The notes beneath the pieces were generated by a model. It saw nothing but the letters and a program-made list of their open reading frames with translations, was not told the origin of the DNA and did no database searches. From assembly GCF_029024945.1 (NCBI RefSeq), contig NZ_CP118976.1:2108001-2172000 (forward strand): a DNA stretch of 64,000 nucleotides. Reading direction: 5' to 3'. Within the stretch, counting starts at the first letter, position 1. The number at the start of each line of letters is the position of its first letter. Origin of the DNA: Staphylococcus succinus (lineage in GTDB: Bacteria; Bacillota; Bacilli; Staphylococcales; Staphylococcaceae). Made by a program: the position numbers and the translations under genes. Of this stretch, positions 37,083 to 45,367 are shown piece by piece.

Positions 37083-37691
37083 CTATAGATAAATCTCTAC
37101 ATCGGCAACCTCTCGCAAACTATTTATTAGAAAAACCTGAATCTTTTCTAATTGTAGTTTCTGTTTAAACTCTTCCACATCATAGTCTTTTTGCTGTAAA
37201 ACACCTTTTTCTATGAGTGATTGTCTCATACACCCTCGCAAAAAATCATGATTATATTTGGGTGTATAATACTGGTTTTCTTCCTTAATCATAATATTAC
37301 CGATATCAAATTCTAATATTTTCCCCTCTAAATCATATAATAATATAATATCTGTTTCATGATTATGGTCTAAATGTGCTCTATCCGTTGTCTTATTTAC
37401 AATGACACTTTCGCTTGTATTATTACTCGTTTGAATGAGTTTGGCTGTAAAATTCACTTTAGTTGTGAGTTCTGCTACGACATAATCAAATGTTCCGTTA
37501 GCATCCACTAAAATTTTCACACGGAATGCACCTACTGAATACGTTTCAACTAATTTGTAAACCAAAGCATCCCAACTTATTTCATTAAAATCAAAGCCAA
37601 GTTGCTGACACGATGTTTTCATTCTATTTTTATGATAAGACAGGCGTGGAAATACGCCTTCTTCTAATCGCATAGTTTCAAATAATTGCAT
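37083..37691 (-). CDS. pabC: Aminotransferase class IV, probable 4-amino-4-deoxychorismate lyase
   Basis: A 202-residue class IV PLP enzyme, shorter than typical PabC (about 270). It begins directly at the strand FETMRLEEGVFPRLSYHKNRM, with the lysine region further on less clear than usual. The tail reads LREVADVEIY. Its position as the third gene of pabA-pabB-pabC argues for the lyase that releases 4-aminobenzoate. The start overlaps the pabB stop by one base. Confidence 0.8.
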   Translation of the reverse strand: MQLFETMRLEEGVFPRLSYHKNRMKTSCQQLGFDFNEISWDALVYKLVETYSVGAFRVKILVDANGTFDYVVAELTTKVNFTAKLIQTSNNTSESVIVNKTTDRAHLDHNHETDIILLYDLEGKILEFDIGNIMIKEENQYYTPKYNHDFLRGCMRQSLIEKGVLQQKDYDVEEFKQKLQLEKIQVFLINSLREVADVEIYL

Positions 37692-38830
37692 TATAACCTC
37701 TCCAATATTTTAGTTTTATCTTTAAATTCTTGAACCTCTAATTCAGGTATAGAATCGATCGTTATACCTGCACCAACGCCATAGATTGCCTGATTGTTCA
37801 AATATTGAATAGTACGTATAGGCACATTAAAGATAGATTTACCGTCGGGTAACAGTAAGCCAATTGTTCCACAATATATATGTCTTGGCACTTGTTCTAA
37901 TAGTTTGATATATTTCATCGTATTTATTTTAGGTGCACCTGTTATAGAGCCACAAGGAAATAGTGATTCAAGCACTTGCATGAGTTGTGTTTCATGACTT
38001 AATCCTCCTGTAACCATTGTGGTCATTTGAAATACAGTGTTATACGCTTCTATATGAAAAGGCTTGTATACTTTAACTGTCCCCGTGTTAGCAATGCGGC
38101 CAATATCATTACGTAATAAATCAACAATCATCACATTTTCCGCTCTATCCTTTGCAGAGTGCGTTAATGTTTGTAGATTTTCTTGGTCTTGTATTGCTGT
38201 TTTGCCTCTAGCTATGGTGCCTTTCATAGGTTTACTCAATAAGACATCTTCCTGTTCTCCAAAAGGACCACGTTGGAAGAACAATTCTGGAGATAATGAA
38301 GCGACTTGGATCTCTTCTGTGTCTATAAGCGCTGAATAAAAGCCATTATTTTCACGTTGTAATACTTCATACAACGTATAAATAGGATAATGAATATCGT
38401 CTATCAAACGTGTCGTGTAATTCACTTGGTATGTATTACCTTCTATGATTGCGTCTTGCACTGCCTTAATATGATCTATAAGTGTCTCTTGCCCTAAGCG
38501 GAATTGAAAATTACATTTCGCTATGTATGATAGCTCACGTGTTATTGATGTGCCTGATTGTTCAGCAAAAGCATATGCTGCCCCATAAATATAAGGCCCT
38601 TCAATGAGCGCAGTTTCCATTTGACTATTAAAAAATGGTGCTGCTTCATAAGGTAAGTATAGCGCTACATAATAACCTTCTTTTTGCTTAGCTTCAGCAT
38701 AGCGAACCACTTCTCCTACTTGATCCAACGACTTCGCTACCTTTTGACCAATACAGCTCGTAAAAGTATATTGGTGTTGTTCGTAATTGTCTTCATCTAA
38801 TAAATATCGATAATTATATTGGATTTGCAT
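37691..38830 (-). CDS. pabB: Aminodeoxychorismate synthase component I
   Basis: A 379-residue chorismate-utilising enzyme that aminates chorismate for folate synthesis. LSPELFFQR, SKPMKGTIARG, NVMIVDLLRNDIGRI and CGSITGAPKINTMKYI form the conserved catalytic core. I start at ATG 38830 (MQIQYNYR), which has a perfect GGAGG site and overlaps pabA by 17 bases; the frame continues five codons upstream without one. It works with PabA, which supplies ammonia. Confidence 0.92.
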   Translation of the reverse strand: MQIQYNYRYLLDEDNYEQHQYTFTSCIGQKVAKSLDQVGEVVRYAEAKQKEGYYVALYLPYEAAPFFNSQMETALIEGPYIYGAAYAFAEQSGTSITRELSYIAKCNFQFRLGQETLIDHIKAVQDAIIEGNTYQVNYTTRLIDDIHYPIYTLYEVLQRENNGFYSALIDTEEIQVASLSPELFFQRGPFGEQEDVLLSKPMKGTIARGKTAIQDQENLQTLTHSAKDRAENVMIVDLLRNDIGRIANTGTVKVYKPFHIEAYNTVFQMTTMVTGGLSHETQLMQVLESLFPCGSITGAPKINTMKYIKLLEQVPRHIYCGTIGLLLPDGKSIFNVPIRTIQYLNNQAIYGVGAGITIDSIPELEVQEFKDKTKILERL

Positions 38831-39407
38831 GATAGTCCTCCACAATTTCTATGAATAATGCGATTTGAGCTAGTCCAAACTCACTTAATATGGATTCTGG
38901 ATGATATTGTAAGCCATATATCGGTAATGTTTGATGTGCAAATGCCATAATCATACCATCACAATTCGATGCTGTTATTTCTAGGACAGCAGGAAAAGTT
39001 TGCGCATTTGCACACAAAGAATGGTATCGCATCACATTAAACGACTCTGGTAATCCTTTAAAAATATTTTCGCCATTATGCTGGATGCGCGTGGTATGGC
39101 CATGAATCGCCTTACCACTCTTTATTATGTCTCCACCATAGTAAGTAATAATCTGTTGGAACCCTAAGCACACACCTAATACCGGTATAGATGTTGAAAA
39201 TATTTTCAATATCTCATTTAAAATGGGATAATCATCTGGTGCACCTGGACCTGGTGAAATCACAATCGCCTCCGGTGAACATAACCTTACCTTTTCAATT
39301 GATAGACGTTCAACATCTATCACTTTTACTTCTCCGCTGTATTCTTGCTCAATATAATCTACAATGTTATAGGTAAATGAATCTTTATTATCAATCATTA
39401 TGATCAT
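38814..39407 (-). CDS. pabA: Aminodeoxychorismate synthase component II (glutamine amidotransferase)
   Basis: A 197-residue class I amidotransferase that hydrolyses glutamine to give ammonia to PabB. The oxyanion motif SPGPGAPDD, nucleophile Cys in GVCLGFQ and the His-Glu pair in QYHPES are intact. First gene of the pab operon, with AGAGGTGATACG before its start. The pairing with pabB and pabC, without trp genes, favours 4-aminobenzoate over anthranilate synthesis. Confidence 0.93.
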   Translation of the reverse strand: MIIMIDNKDSFTYNIVDYIEQEYSGEVKVIDVERLSIEKVRLCSPEAIVISPGPGAPDDYPILNEILKIFSTSIPVLGVCLGFQQIITYYGGDIIKSGKAIHGHTTRIQHNGENIFKGLPESFNVMRYHSLCANAQTFPAVLEITASNCDGMIMAFAHQTLPIYGLQYHPESILSEFGLAQIALFIEIVEDYHANPI

Positions 39408-39468
39408 CGTATCACCTCTTTAAGTTACTTTTTATCAATCTATTATACTCATTATCCCAAATATCAAC

Positions 39469-39497
39469 TTGCTTTTACAACGTAAATATATTATTCT
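39469..39497 (+). promoter_or_regulatory. Predicted queC promoter
   Basis: TTGCTT (39469-39474) and TATTCT (39492-39497) are 17 bases apart, about 25 bases before the riboswitch. Confidence 0.5.
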
Positions 39498-39521
39498 AGT
39501 CACGGTATAAATTGAATATAA

Positions 39522-39557
39522 AGAGGTTCCTAGCTGATACCCTCTATAAAAAACTAG
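39522..39557 (+). ncRNA. preQ1-I riboswitch
   Basis: The aptamer pattern is complete: stem P1 AGAGG with CCTCT, loop TTCCTAGCTGATAC, then the A-rich tail TATAAAAAACTAG, whose CTAG can pair back with the loop to make the H-type pseudoknot. It resembles the queC leader of B. subtilis. Bound preQ1 would favour the terminator that follows and so shut off queCDE. Confidence 0.93.
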
Positions 39558-39564
39558 ACACTTG

Positions 39565-39602
39565 AAAAACGTCTATCTTTTTATGGAGATAGACGTTTTT
39601 TT
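39565..39602 (+). terminator. Riboswitch-controlled terminator
   Basis: AAAACGTCTATCT and AGATAGACGTTTT form a stem followed by T residues, about ten bases past the aptamer and 60 before queC. This is the expression platform. Confidence 0.88.
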
Positions 39603-39662
39603 GGCGTCATGACGGATAGAAAAAAGAAGCTAGTAAGACAATATTAAGGAGTGCAAGTATTT

Positions 39663-40334
39663 ATGACGCAACACACATTAAATAATAACAAGGCAATCGT
39701 AGTTTTCAGTGGAGGACAAGACAGTACCACATGTCTATTTTGGGCCAAAAAGCATTTTGATGAAGTCGAATTAGTTACATTTGAGTATGGTCAAAGACAT
39801 GATACTGAAATCGAAGTTGCTAAACAAATTGCTCAAGAACAAAATCTTAAGCACCATGTTTTAGACATGTCCTTACTTTCTCAACTAACACCTAATGCTT
39901 TGACACAACACGATTTAGAAATTGAAACGAATGAAGACGGTGTCCCTAATACATTCGTACCTGCCAGAAATCTCCTATTCCTTTCTTTTGCTGGCGCATT
40001 AGCGTATCAAACAAATGCAAAACATATCATTACTGGTGTGTGTGAAACAGATTTTTCTGGATATCCAGATTGTCGTGATAGTTTTATTAAATCAATGAAT
40101 GTTACATTATCGCTATCGATGGACAAAGATTTCGTGATTCATACACCACTAATGTGGTTAGATAAAAAAGCAACGTGGTCATTAAGTGATGAACTTGGCG
40201 TCCTAGATTATATTAGATATAATACTTTAACTTGTTACAATGGAATTGTTGGCGAAGGTTGCGGAGAATGTCCAGCCTGTCATTTGAGAGCACGTGGTTT
40301 AAATACCTATTTAGAAGAAAAAGGAGCGGAATAA
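39663..40334 (+). CDS. queC: 7-cyano-7-deazaguanine synthase
   Basis: A 223-residue QueC that converts carboxy-deazaguanine to preQ0 with ammonia and ATP. The PP-loop motif VFSGGQDSTTCLF and the C-terminal zinc cysteines (CGECPACHLR) are intact. I start at ATG 39663; AAGGAG lies 12 bases upstream, and the in-frame GTG at 39651 sits against that site. queD begins one base after its stop. Confidence 0.95.
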   Translation: MTQHTLNNNKAIVVFSGGQDSTTCLFWAKKHFDEVELVTFEYGQRHDTEIEVAKQIAQEQNLKHHVLDMSLLSQLTPNALTQHDLEIETNEDGVPNTFVPARNLLFLSFAGALAYQTNAKHIITGVCETDFSGYPDCRDSFIKSMNVTLSLSMDKDFVIHTPLMWLDKKATWSLSDELGVLDYIRYNTLTCYNGIVGEGCGECPACHLRARGLNTYLEEKGAE

Positions 40335-40335
40335 A

Positions 40336-40761
40336 ATGTTCCAACAAAATTATCCTAGTGTTCAACATCCTTATTGTTTTGAATTAAATAAAGATTTTAA
40401 CTTTTCAGCTGCGCACTATATTCCAAATGAAGATGCTGGAAAATGCATGCGTACACATGGTCACACGTACTTTGTTAATTTAACGATAGCTGGTGATACA
40501 TTAGACCATAATGGGTTTTTAGTGAATTTTAGTGACTTAAAAAAACTCATACATGGTCAATTTGATCATTACTTACTTAATGATTTACCTCAATTCCAAG
40601 GTAAAAGCCCTTCAACAGAAATCGTCGCACAGACGATCTATGAAATGGTCCAAAATTCATTAGATGAACGAGACAATCAACCAAAATGCCTTCAAGTCTA
40701 TGTTCGAGAAACTCCAACGAGCTATGTTGTTTATAGACCAAAGGGGTCATCACATGAGTAA
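40336..40761 (+). CDS. queD: 6-carboxytetrahydropterin synthase
   Basis: A 141-residue QueD that makes 6-carboxytetrahydropterin from dihydroneopterin triphosphate. Zinc-binding His in FSAAHYI and HGHTY, and the catalytic Cys in GKCMRTHGH, are present. It overlaps queE by eight bases, with AAGGAGCGG at its start. GTP cyclohydrolase, the first enzyme of the path, is not in the window. Confidence 0.94.
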   Translation: MFQQNYPSVQHPYCFELNKDFNFSAAHYIPNEDAGKCMRTHGHTYFVNLTIAGDTLDHNGFLVNFSDLKKLIHGQFDHYLLNDLPQFQGKSPSTEIVAQTIYEMVQNSLDERDNQPKCLQVYVRETPTSYVVYRPKGSSHE

Positions 40762-41470
40762 GATACCAGTATTAGAGATATTTGGTCCAACTATACAAGG
40801 GGAAGGCCGTGTTATTGGACGTAAGACAATGTTTGTTCGAACAGCAGGTTGTGATTATCGTTGTAGCTGGTGTGATTCAAGTTTTACGTGGGACGGTAGC
40901 GCAAAAGATGATATACGGATGATGACTGCAGAAGAAATCTATGCTTCACTTTATGAAATTGCTGGAGACTCATTTAACCACGTAACCATTTCAGGAGGCA
41001 ATCCAGCGTTGATTAAAGGGATACAAGACCTAGTAGATCTCTTTGATTCAAAACACATTCAAAGTGCCTTAGAAACGCAAGGGAGCAAATTTCAACCGTG
41101 GATGACACAAATTGATGATTTGACAATAAGTCCTAAGCCCCCAAGTTCAATGATGAAACCTAATCTACCTATCCTAGATGAAGTGATTGCACAATGTGTG
41201 CCTGAATCATTAAACTTAAAAGTCGTTATTTTTGATGATGCAGATTATCATTTTGCTAAAATGATACACCATCGTTATCCTTCGATTCCTTTTTATTTAC
41301 AAGTGGGCAACCCATACTTAGATGGTGAACATGTGGAATCACACACAGAAAAATTATTATCTTTATATGAATCCCTTGTGGATCGCGTGATGGAAAGCAG
41401 TGAAATGAATAATGTTTATGTTTTACCTCAATTACACACCCTCTTATGGAGTAATAAAAAAGGTGTTTAA
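40754..41470 (+). CDS. queE: 7-carboxy-7-deazaguanine synthase (radical SAM)
   Basis: A 238-residue radical SAM enzyme that contracts the pterin ring to 7-carboxy-7-deazaguanine. The cluster motif CDYRCSWCD is CX3CX2C, as in canonical radical SAM proteins, and GPTIQGEG and TISGGNPAL are typical of QueE. I start at ATG 40754 behind AAGGGG; a longer frame to 40664 runs through queD and is not used. Last gene of queCDE. Confidence 0.94.
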   Translation: MSKIPVLEIFGPTIQGEGRVIGRKTMFVRTAGCDYRCSWCDSSFTWDGSAKDDIRMMTAEEIYASLYEIAGDSFNHVTISGGNPALIKGIQDLVDLFDSKHIQSALETQGSKFQPWMTQIDDLTISPKPPSSMMKPNLPILDEVIAQCVPESLNLKVVIFDDADYHFAKMIHHRYPSIPFYLQVGNPYLDGEHVESHTEKLLSLYESLVDRVMESSEMNNVYVLPQLHTLLWSNKKGV

Positions 41471-41484
41471 ATTGAGTATTTCAT

Positions 41485-41532
41485 GTGATGCGTTGTATAA
41501 TGCTCTTTGTCCATACAATGCGTCACTTTTTT
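41485..41532 (+). terminator. queCDE terminator
   Basis: GTGATGCGTTGTAT (41485-41498) pairs with ATACAATGCGTCAC (41513-41526), one mismatch, followed by TTTTTT. Confidence 0.88.
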
Positions 41533-41764
41533 ATTTAGTGGAATTTAGTACTATACATATAATTTTCATTTATAGTAAAGGCCTTTATATTCAACCATTC
41601 GGACTAACATCGCTGCGACACATTTATATGTATATAAATAATTTGAAATTAAAGAATTTGAATGAATATTTAACAAAAATTTAAAAAATTAAATGTTATC
41701 AAATGAATAACTTTATCTTAATTGCTATAATATTGCAGTGAAGTATCTAGGTTAGGAGAGCAAC

Positions 41765-42361
41765 ATGCTAATTAATATAATCATAAATATAGCTGCGGTA
41801 TTAATCATTCTCGGAATTGATTTATATCGTCAGAATTACAAACAACTTAAGTTTAGCTCTATACTCATTGCATTGACCATCAATGCCATCATCAATTTAT
41901 TTCTAATAGGAACATTTGATTACATTGCTCTATATACATGTTTTCAATTCATTCTTTGGACAATATTACAATTATATATAAACTATAAAATTCAAACTCA
42001 CGTCATCACACAACAAAAATTTATTGCTATGATTCTTACTATTATATTAAGTACTTCTTTGATACTTACGTATAACACGAGTCATGACTCTTACTATATG
42101 TCTATACCATATTTGGCGCCAGCCATCTTTATGATTGGTGCAATTATACTATTCTATAGTACCTTCAAACCGCAGGAAAAAGAAAAGATTAAAATATTAA
42201 CTCGTATTAAACGTCCAGTTCTTACAGGTCATTTACTCATCATCATCTCCTGTATCGTTATGACACTTTTAACGCCTTATTGGTATGCCTTCCTACTAAT
42301 AAATTTAATTTTTATTTTGTTCATATTATGGCAAAATATATTTTCTAATCTAAATGATTAA
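41765..42361 (+). CDS. Uncharacterised membrane protein
   Basis: A 198-residue protein with about six hydrophobic helices and few charges except the stretch FKPQEKEKIKILTRIKRP near residue 135-150. The start has TTAGGAGAG upstream and a TATAAT lies about 35 bases further up. I do not recognise a family. Its stop codon overlaps the predicted promoter of the next gene, a GlsB-type stress protein, so the two may be read together or apart. Confidence 0.75.
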   Translation: MLINIIINIAAVLIILGIDLYRQNYKQLKFSSILIALTINAIINLFLIGTFDYIALYTCFQFILWTILQLYINYKIQTHVITQQKFIAMILTIILSTSLILTYNTSHDSYYMSIPYLAPAIFMIGAIILFYSTFKPQEKEKIKILTRIKRPVLTGHLLIIISCIVMTLLTPYWYAFLLINLIFILFILWQNIFSNLND

Positions 42362-42381
42362 GATAATATATTTTGTGGTAT
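42356..42381 (+). promoter_or_regulatory. Candidate sigma-B promoter of the GlsB-like gene
   Basis: GATTAA (42356-42361) and TGGTAT (42376-42381) are 14 bases apart and match the staphylococcal sigma-B consensus GTTTAA-N14-GGGTAT at 10 of 12 bases. Stress control fits the gene family. Confidence 0.4.
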
Positions 42382-42421
42382 ATATTAACAGTTAAATCAT
42401 TTATAAAGGAGGCAAAATCAT

Positions 42422-42676
42422 ATGGGCTTTATACTTATGTTAATTATCGGTGGTTTAATCGGTTGGATTGCCGGTGGTATTGTCGGAAAAGATATTCCAG
42501 GTGGTATTTTAGGGAATATTATTGCAGGTATCGTTGGGTCAGCACTCGGTTCATGGTTACTTGGTGATTGGGGTTGGCACATAGGTGGTATTGCTATATT
42601 CCCAGCACTTATCGGTACAATTATACTTGTTGCGGTAGTTTCCTTTATTGTAGGTAAATTACGCAAAAAAAAATAA
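42422..42676 (+). CDS. GlsB/YeaQ/YmgE family stress response membrane protein
   Basis: An 84-residue, glycine-rich protein with three hydrophobic helices and glycine-zipper repeats (GGLIGWIAGGIVGKDIPGG, GNIIAGIVGSALG) and a basic end RKKK. This is the transglycosylase-associated GlsB/YmgE family, induced by stress in many bacteria; its mechanism is unknown. The ribosome-binding site AAAGGAGG is strong. Its own terminator follows eight bases after the stop. Confidence 0.88.
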   Translation: MGFILMLIIGGLIGWIAGGIVGKDIPGGILGNIIAGIVGSALGSWLLGDWGWHIGGIAIFPALIGTIILVAVVSFIVGKLRKKK

Positions 42677-42683
42677 GACTTTG

Positions 42684-42717
42684 AAAAGAGGATGACACTA
42701 GTGTCATCCTCTTTTTT
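42684..42717 (+). terminator. GlsB-like gene terminator
   Basis: AAAAGAGGATGACAC and GTGTCATCCTCTTTT form a perfect stem, followed by T residues. Confidence 0.92.
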
Positions 42718-42730
42718 ATCTTTTAAAACA

Positions 42731-42768
42731 AAAAATCAACAAAGCCGTTAAAGACTTTGCTGATTTTT
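42731..42768 (-). terminator. csbB terminator
   Basis: AAAAATCAGCAAAG on the minus strand pairs with CTTTGTTGATTTTT, with one G-U pair. It lies just past the csbB stop. Confidence 0.8.
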
Positions 42769-42770
42769 AA

Positions 42771-43841
42771 TTATCTATGATTTACTAGTTCCTTTTCACG
42801 TGCTTTCGTTTTGTCATCATAACGATAATGATTACGTTCTACTTCATCCTCTATGCTAGTCTCAATGTCGTTATTAATATCTTGTTTTGCTACTTTACTT
42901 GGGCAATTTAAATTGGATGCCTGTACAATATACTTCGGTCGTTGTTTCACTTCATAATAAATACGTCCTATATACTCTCCAACGATACCAATTGAAATCA
43001 ATTGTATTCCGCCCAGCAATAAGACTGCTGCAATTGTAGAGAAATAGCCTGGTGTTTGAATACCATTAATTACTATACTAGCAAATATAAAACCTATATA
43101 GAGAAGACTAATGAAAAATACAATCAAACCAAGATAAATCATTGCACGTAATGGTTTATTATTAAAAGAAATTAACCCATCTATACCATAGTTTAATAAT
43201 TTACCAAATGACCATTTTGATTCTCCATCTTCTCTTTCTACATTTTCATAAGTAAATACTTTTGTATTATACCCTATCCATTCAAATAACCCTTTTGAAA
43301 AACGATTATACTCATTGAGTTCAGTTAACGAACTCACTGCTCTGCGACTTAATAATCTAAAGTCACCAATACCGTCTTCTAATTTTATATCTTCAACAAA
43401 ATGATTGATTGCTTTGTAATACATTTGAGTCAATAATTTTCTAGATTGTTTTTCGCCTTTTCTATCTCGTTTTGCAACCACTTGATCATAGCCATCCATA
43501 TAGCCCTCTATCATCTGCGGAATCAATTCAGGCGGATGTTGTAAATCGGCATCAATCATAATCACAGCATCACATGTTTTACTATGTTGATATCCTGCAA
43601 TCATTGCAGACTCCTTACCAAAATTACGGCTAAACGAAATAAATTTTACATGTTGATCCTTCGTAGCTATATCTTGAATATAATTTATCGTCTTATCTTT
43701 ACTACCATCATCTACAAACAATAAGTCATAATTATATTGATGTTTTTGACTATCTTTGGACAATATTGCTTTTAAGCGTTGATAAGTCTTTAATACTACT
43801 TCACCTTCATTATAGCAAGGCACTACTACTCTTATTTGCAT
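42771..43841 (-). CDS. csbB: GT2 family glycosyltransferase CsbB
   Basis: A 356-residue enzyme of the type that loads a sugar on undecaprenyl phosphate. The GT-A motif VVPCYNEGEV, DDGSKD and MIDADLQHPPE (DxD) precede two C-terminal helices (about 230-255 and 265-290). In staphylococci and Bacillus CsbB acts with GtcA and YfhO to decorate lipoteichoic acid with GlcNAc. An unusual charged tail of about 50 residues (DINNDIETSIEDEVERNHY) follows the membrane part. Monocistronic. Confidence 0.85.
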   Translation of the reverse strand: MQIRVVVPCYNEGEVVLKTYQRLKAILSKDSQKHQYNYDLLFVDDGSKDKTINYIQDIATKDQHVKFISFSRNFGKESAMIAGYQHSKTCDAVIMIDADLQHPPELIPQMIEGYMDGYDQVVAKRDRKGEKQSRKLLTQMYYKAINHFVEDIKLEDGIGDFRLLSRRAVSSLTELNEYNRFSKGLFEWIGYNTKVFTYENVEREDGESKWSFGKLLNYGIDGLISFNNKPLRAMIYLGLIVFFISLLYIGFIFASIVINGIQTPGYFSTIAAVLLLGGIQLISIGIVGEYIGRIYYEVKQRPKYIVQASNLNCPSKVAKQDINNDIETSIEDEVERNHYRYDDKTKAREKELVNHR

Positions 43842-44193
43842 ACCTAAACACCTTCATTTCAGTTACTTCAAATTCACTTTACCAATTTTCACCGTTATTA
43901 TGCTATTGTAATCAATTATATTTACTCAATCTTTATATTGCCTTAATATTCATGAATAAAACTTAATCTCTACATAAACTTTTTAAAATACAGCATAATA
44001 TTTCACGCATGCTATTTGGTATTAAAATGCTGGAACTTTTCTTTTTAGTATTACAAAACCTAATAGTATATAAACTCTTTTGTAAAAATTTTATAACGGA
44101 TTGTAACTAATTCACTATAAAATTATAAAATGTAACTTAAGCTTATCAATTTTCGCTGTCATTTCAAAATAAAAACCATTATTTCAGCAACTA
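43842..44193. other. AT-rich intergenic region upstream of csbB
   Basis: About 350 bases with no gene. It should hold the csbB promoter, but I see no clear boxes, operator or RNA motif. Confidence 0.5.
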
Positions 44194-44233
44194 AAAAGAC
44201 TGTCTATTCCATATTTTATGAATAGACAGTCCT
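44194..44233 (-). terminator. Aldo/keto reductase gene terminator
   Basis: GACTGTCTATTC and GAATAGACAGTC form a 12-bp stem with pairing continuing inward; on the minus strand TTTTTAG follows. Confidence 0.9.
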
Positions 44234-44253
44234 TGTTATATATATAAATTAAG

Positions 44254-45093
44254 TTATTTTAAAGTACCTATTCTTACATTCTCTGGATCATTACCTTGGC
44301 GGTCGCCCCTATCTAAACTATCAATTTCTGCGATATCCGTTAATTCTAAATTAAAGTCAAAAATATCATAATTTTCTCTAATACGTTCTGGTGTTTTAGA
44401 TTTAGGAATAATGAGGCGATTGTGTGCTAAATGCCAACGCAATACAATTTGCGCAGGTGTTTTATCATATCGACTAGCCATATCAGTTATAAGTTTATGC
44501 TCTAACAGTCCTTTGTTTCTCATTAATGGCATCCAAGCTGTTACAGCAATATCATGTTTATCACAAAAGTCTTGCAGTTCTTGTTGATTAAAATATGGAT
44601 GTACTTCAATTTGATTAACAGCCGGCACTACATCCGTTTCTTCCATTAATTTCTCTAAATGATGTTTATTAAAATTACATACACCAATAGCACGAATCTT
44701 GCCGTCTTCATATAATTTTTCCATCGCTTTATAACTTTCAATAAATAAACCATCAGCTTCACATGGCCAGTGAATTAGGAATAAATCTAAATAATCTGTG
44801 CCTAAGTTCTCTAATGATTTTGTGAAAAATTCGATAGTTTGATCATATCCTTGGTAATCATTCCATAACTTAGATGTTATAAATAAATCTTCACGTTCTA
44901 CGTCAGACTTTTTCAAAGCATTTCCTAAAGCGATTTCGTTTTTATAAAAATATGCAGTATCGAATGCACGATATCCTACTTCCAAAGCAGTTTCTACAGC
45001 AATATCCATTTCTTCTTCTGAAATTTTATATACTCCAAGTCCAACTTTTGGCATAGGGTAACTATTATTTAAATAATATGTATCATTAATCAT
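44254..45093 (-). CDS. Aldo/keto reductase
   Basis: A 279-residue NADPH-dependent carbonyl reductase of the AKR5 type. The catalytic tetrad is visible: Asp and Tyr in FDTAYFYKNE, Lys in TSKLW and His in LFLIHWP. IPKSKTPERIREN binds the 2'-phosphate of NADPH. The physiological substrate is unknown. Single gene with AAAGGGGC before its start. Confidence 0.9.
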   Translation of the reverse strand: MINDTYYLNNSYPMPKVGLGVYKISEEEMDIAVETALEVGYRAFDTAYFYKNEIALGNALKKSDVEREDLFITSKLWNDYQGYDQTIEFFTKSLENLGTDYLDLFLIHWPCEADGLFIESYKAMEKLYEDGKIRAIGVCNFNKHHLEKLMEETDVVPAVNQIEVHPYFNQQELQDFCDKHDIAVTAWMPLMRNKGLLEHKLITDMASRYDKTPAQIVLRWHLAHNRLIIPKSKTPERIRENYDIFDFNLELTDIAEIDSLDRGDRQGNDPENVRIGTLK

Positions 45094-45307
45094 GGTGATG
45101 CCCCTTTCAACACATTTAATTTTATTTCTAAGGTATTATATAATATTCTAATACGCTTTTCATGAAAAATATACTATACTGCCTTGTTATACATTAAATT
45201 GGATCATAGTCACACAATTATATTTCATCTTATACTGATAACCCCATTTCCCCCTCTCCTCTAATAATAATATTCATATTCTAGAGCAGCATTTATACCT
45301 CATACAT

Positions 45308-45354
45308 AAAAAAACACCCTATCGGACTATTAGTATCAACAGTTCATAGGGTGT
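45308..45354 (-). terminator. mpfA terminator
   Basis: ACACCCTAT (45314-45322) and ATAGGGTGT (45346-45354) with partial inner pairing; on the minus strand TTTTTTTATG follows. It begins 14 bases past the mpfA stop. Confidence 0.88.
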
Positions 45355-45367
45355 AAGTATCATTTAA

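Noticed and set aside
41412..41684. A plus-strand frame after queE
   Set aside because: It starts inside queE in another frame, runs through the queCDE terminator and has no ribosome-binding site.
42373..42666. Frames on both strands over the GlsB-like gene
   Set aside because: They are alternative frames of a glycine-rich gene; the plus-strand one precedes the real ribosome-binding site and the minus-strand one is antisense.
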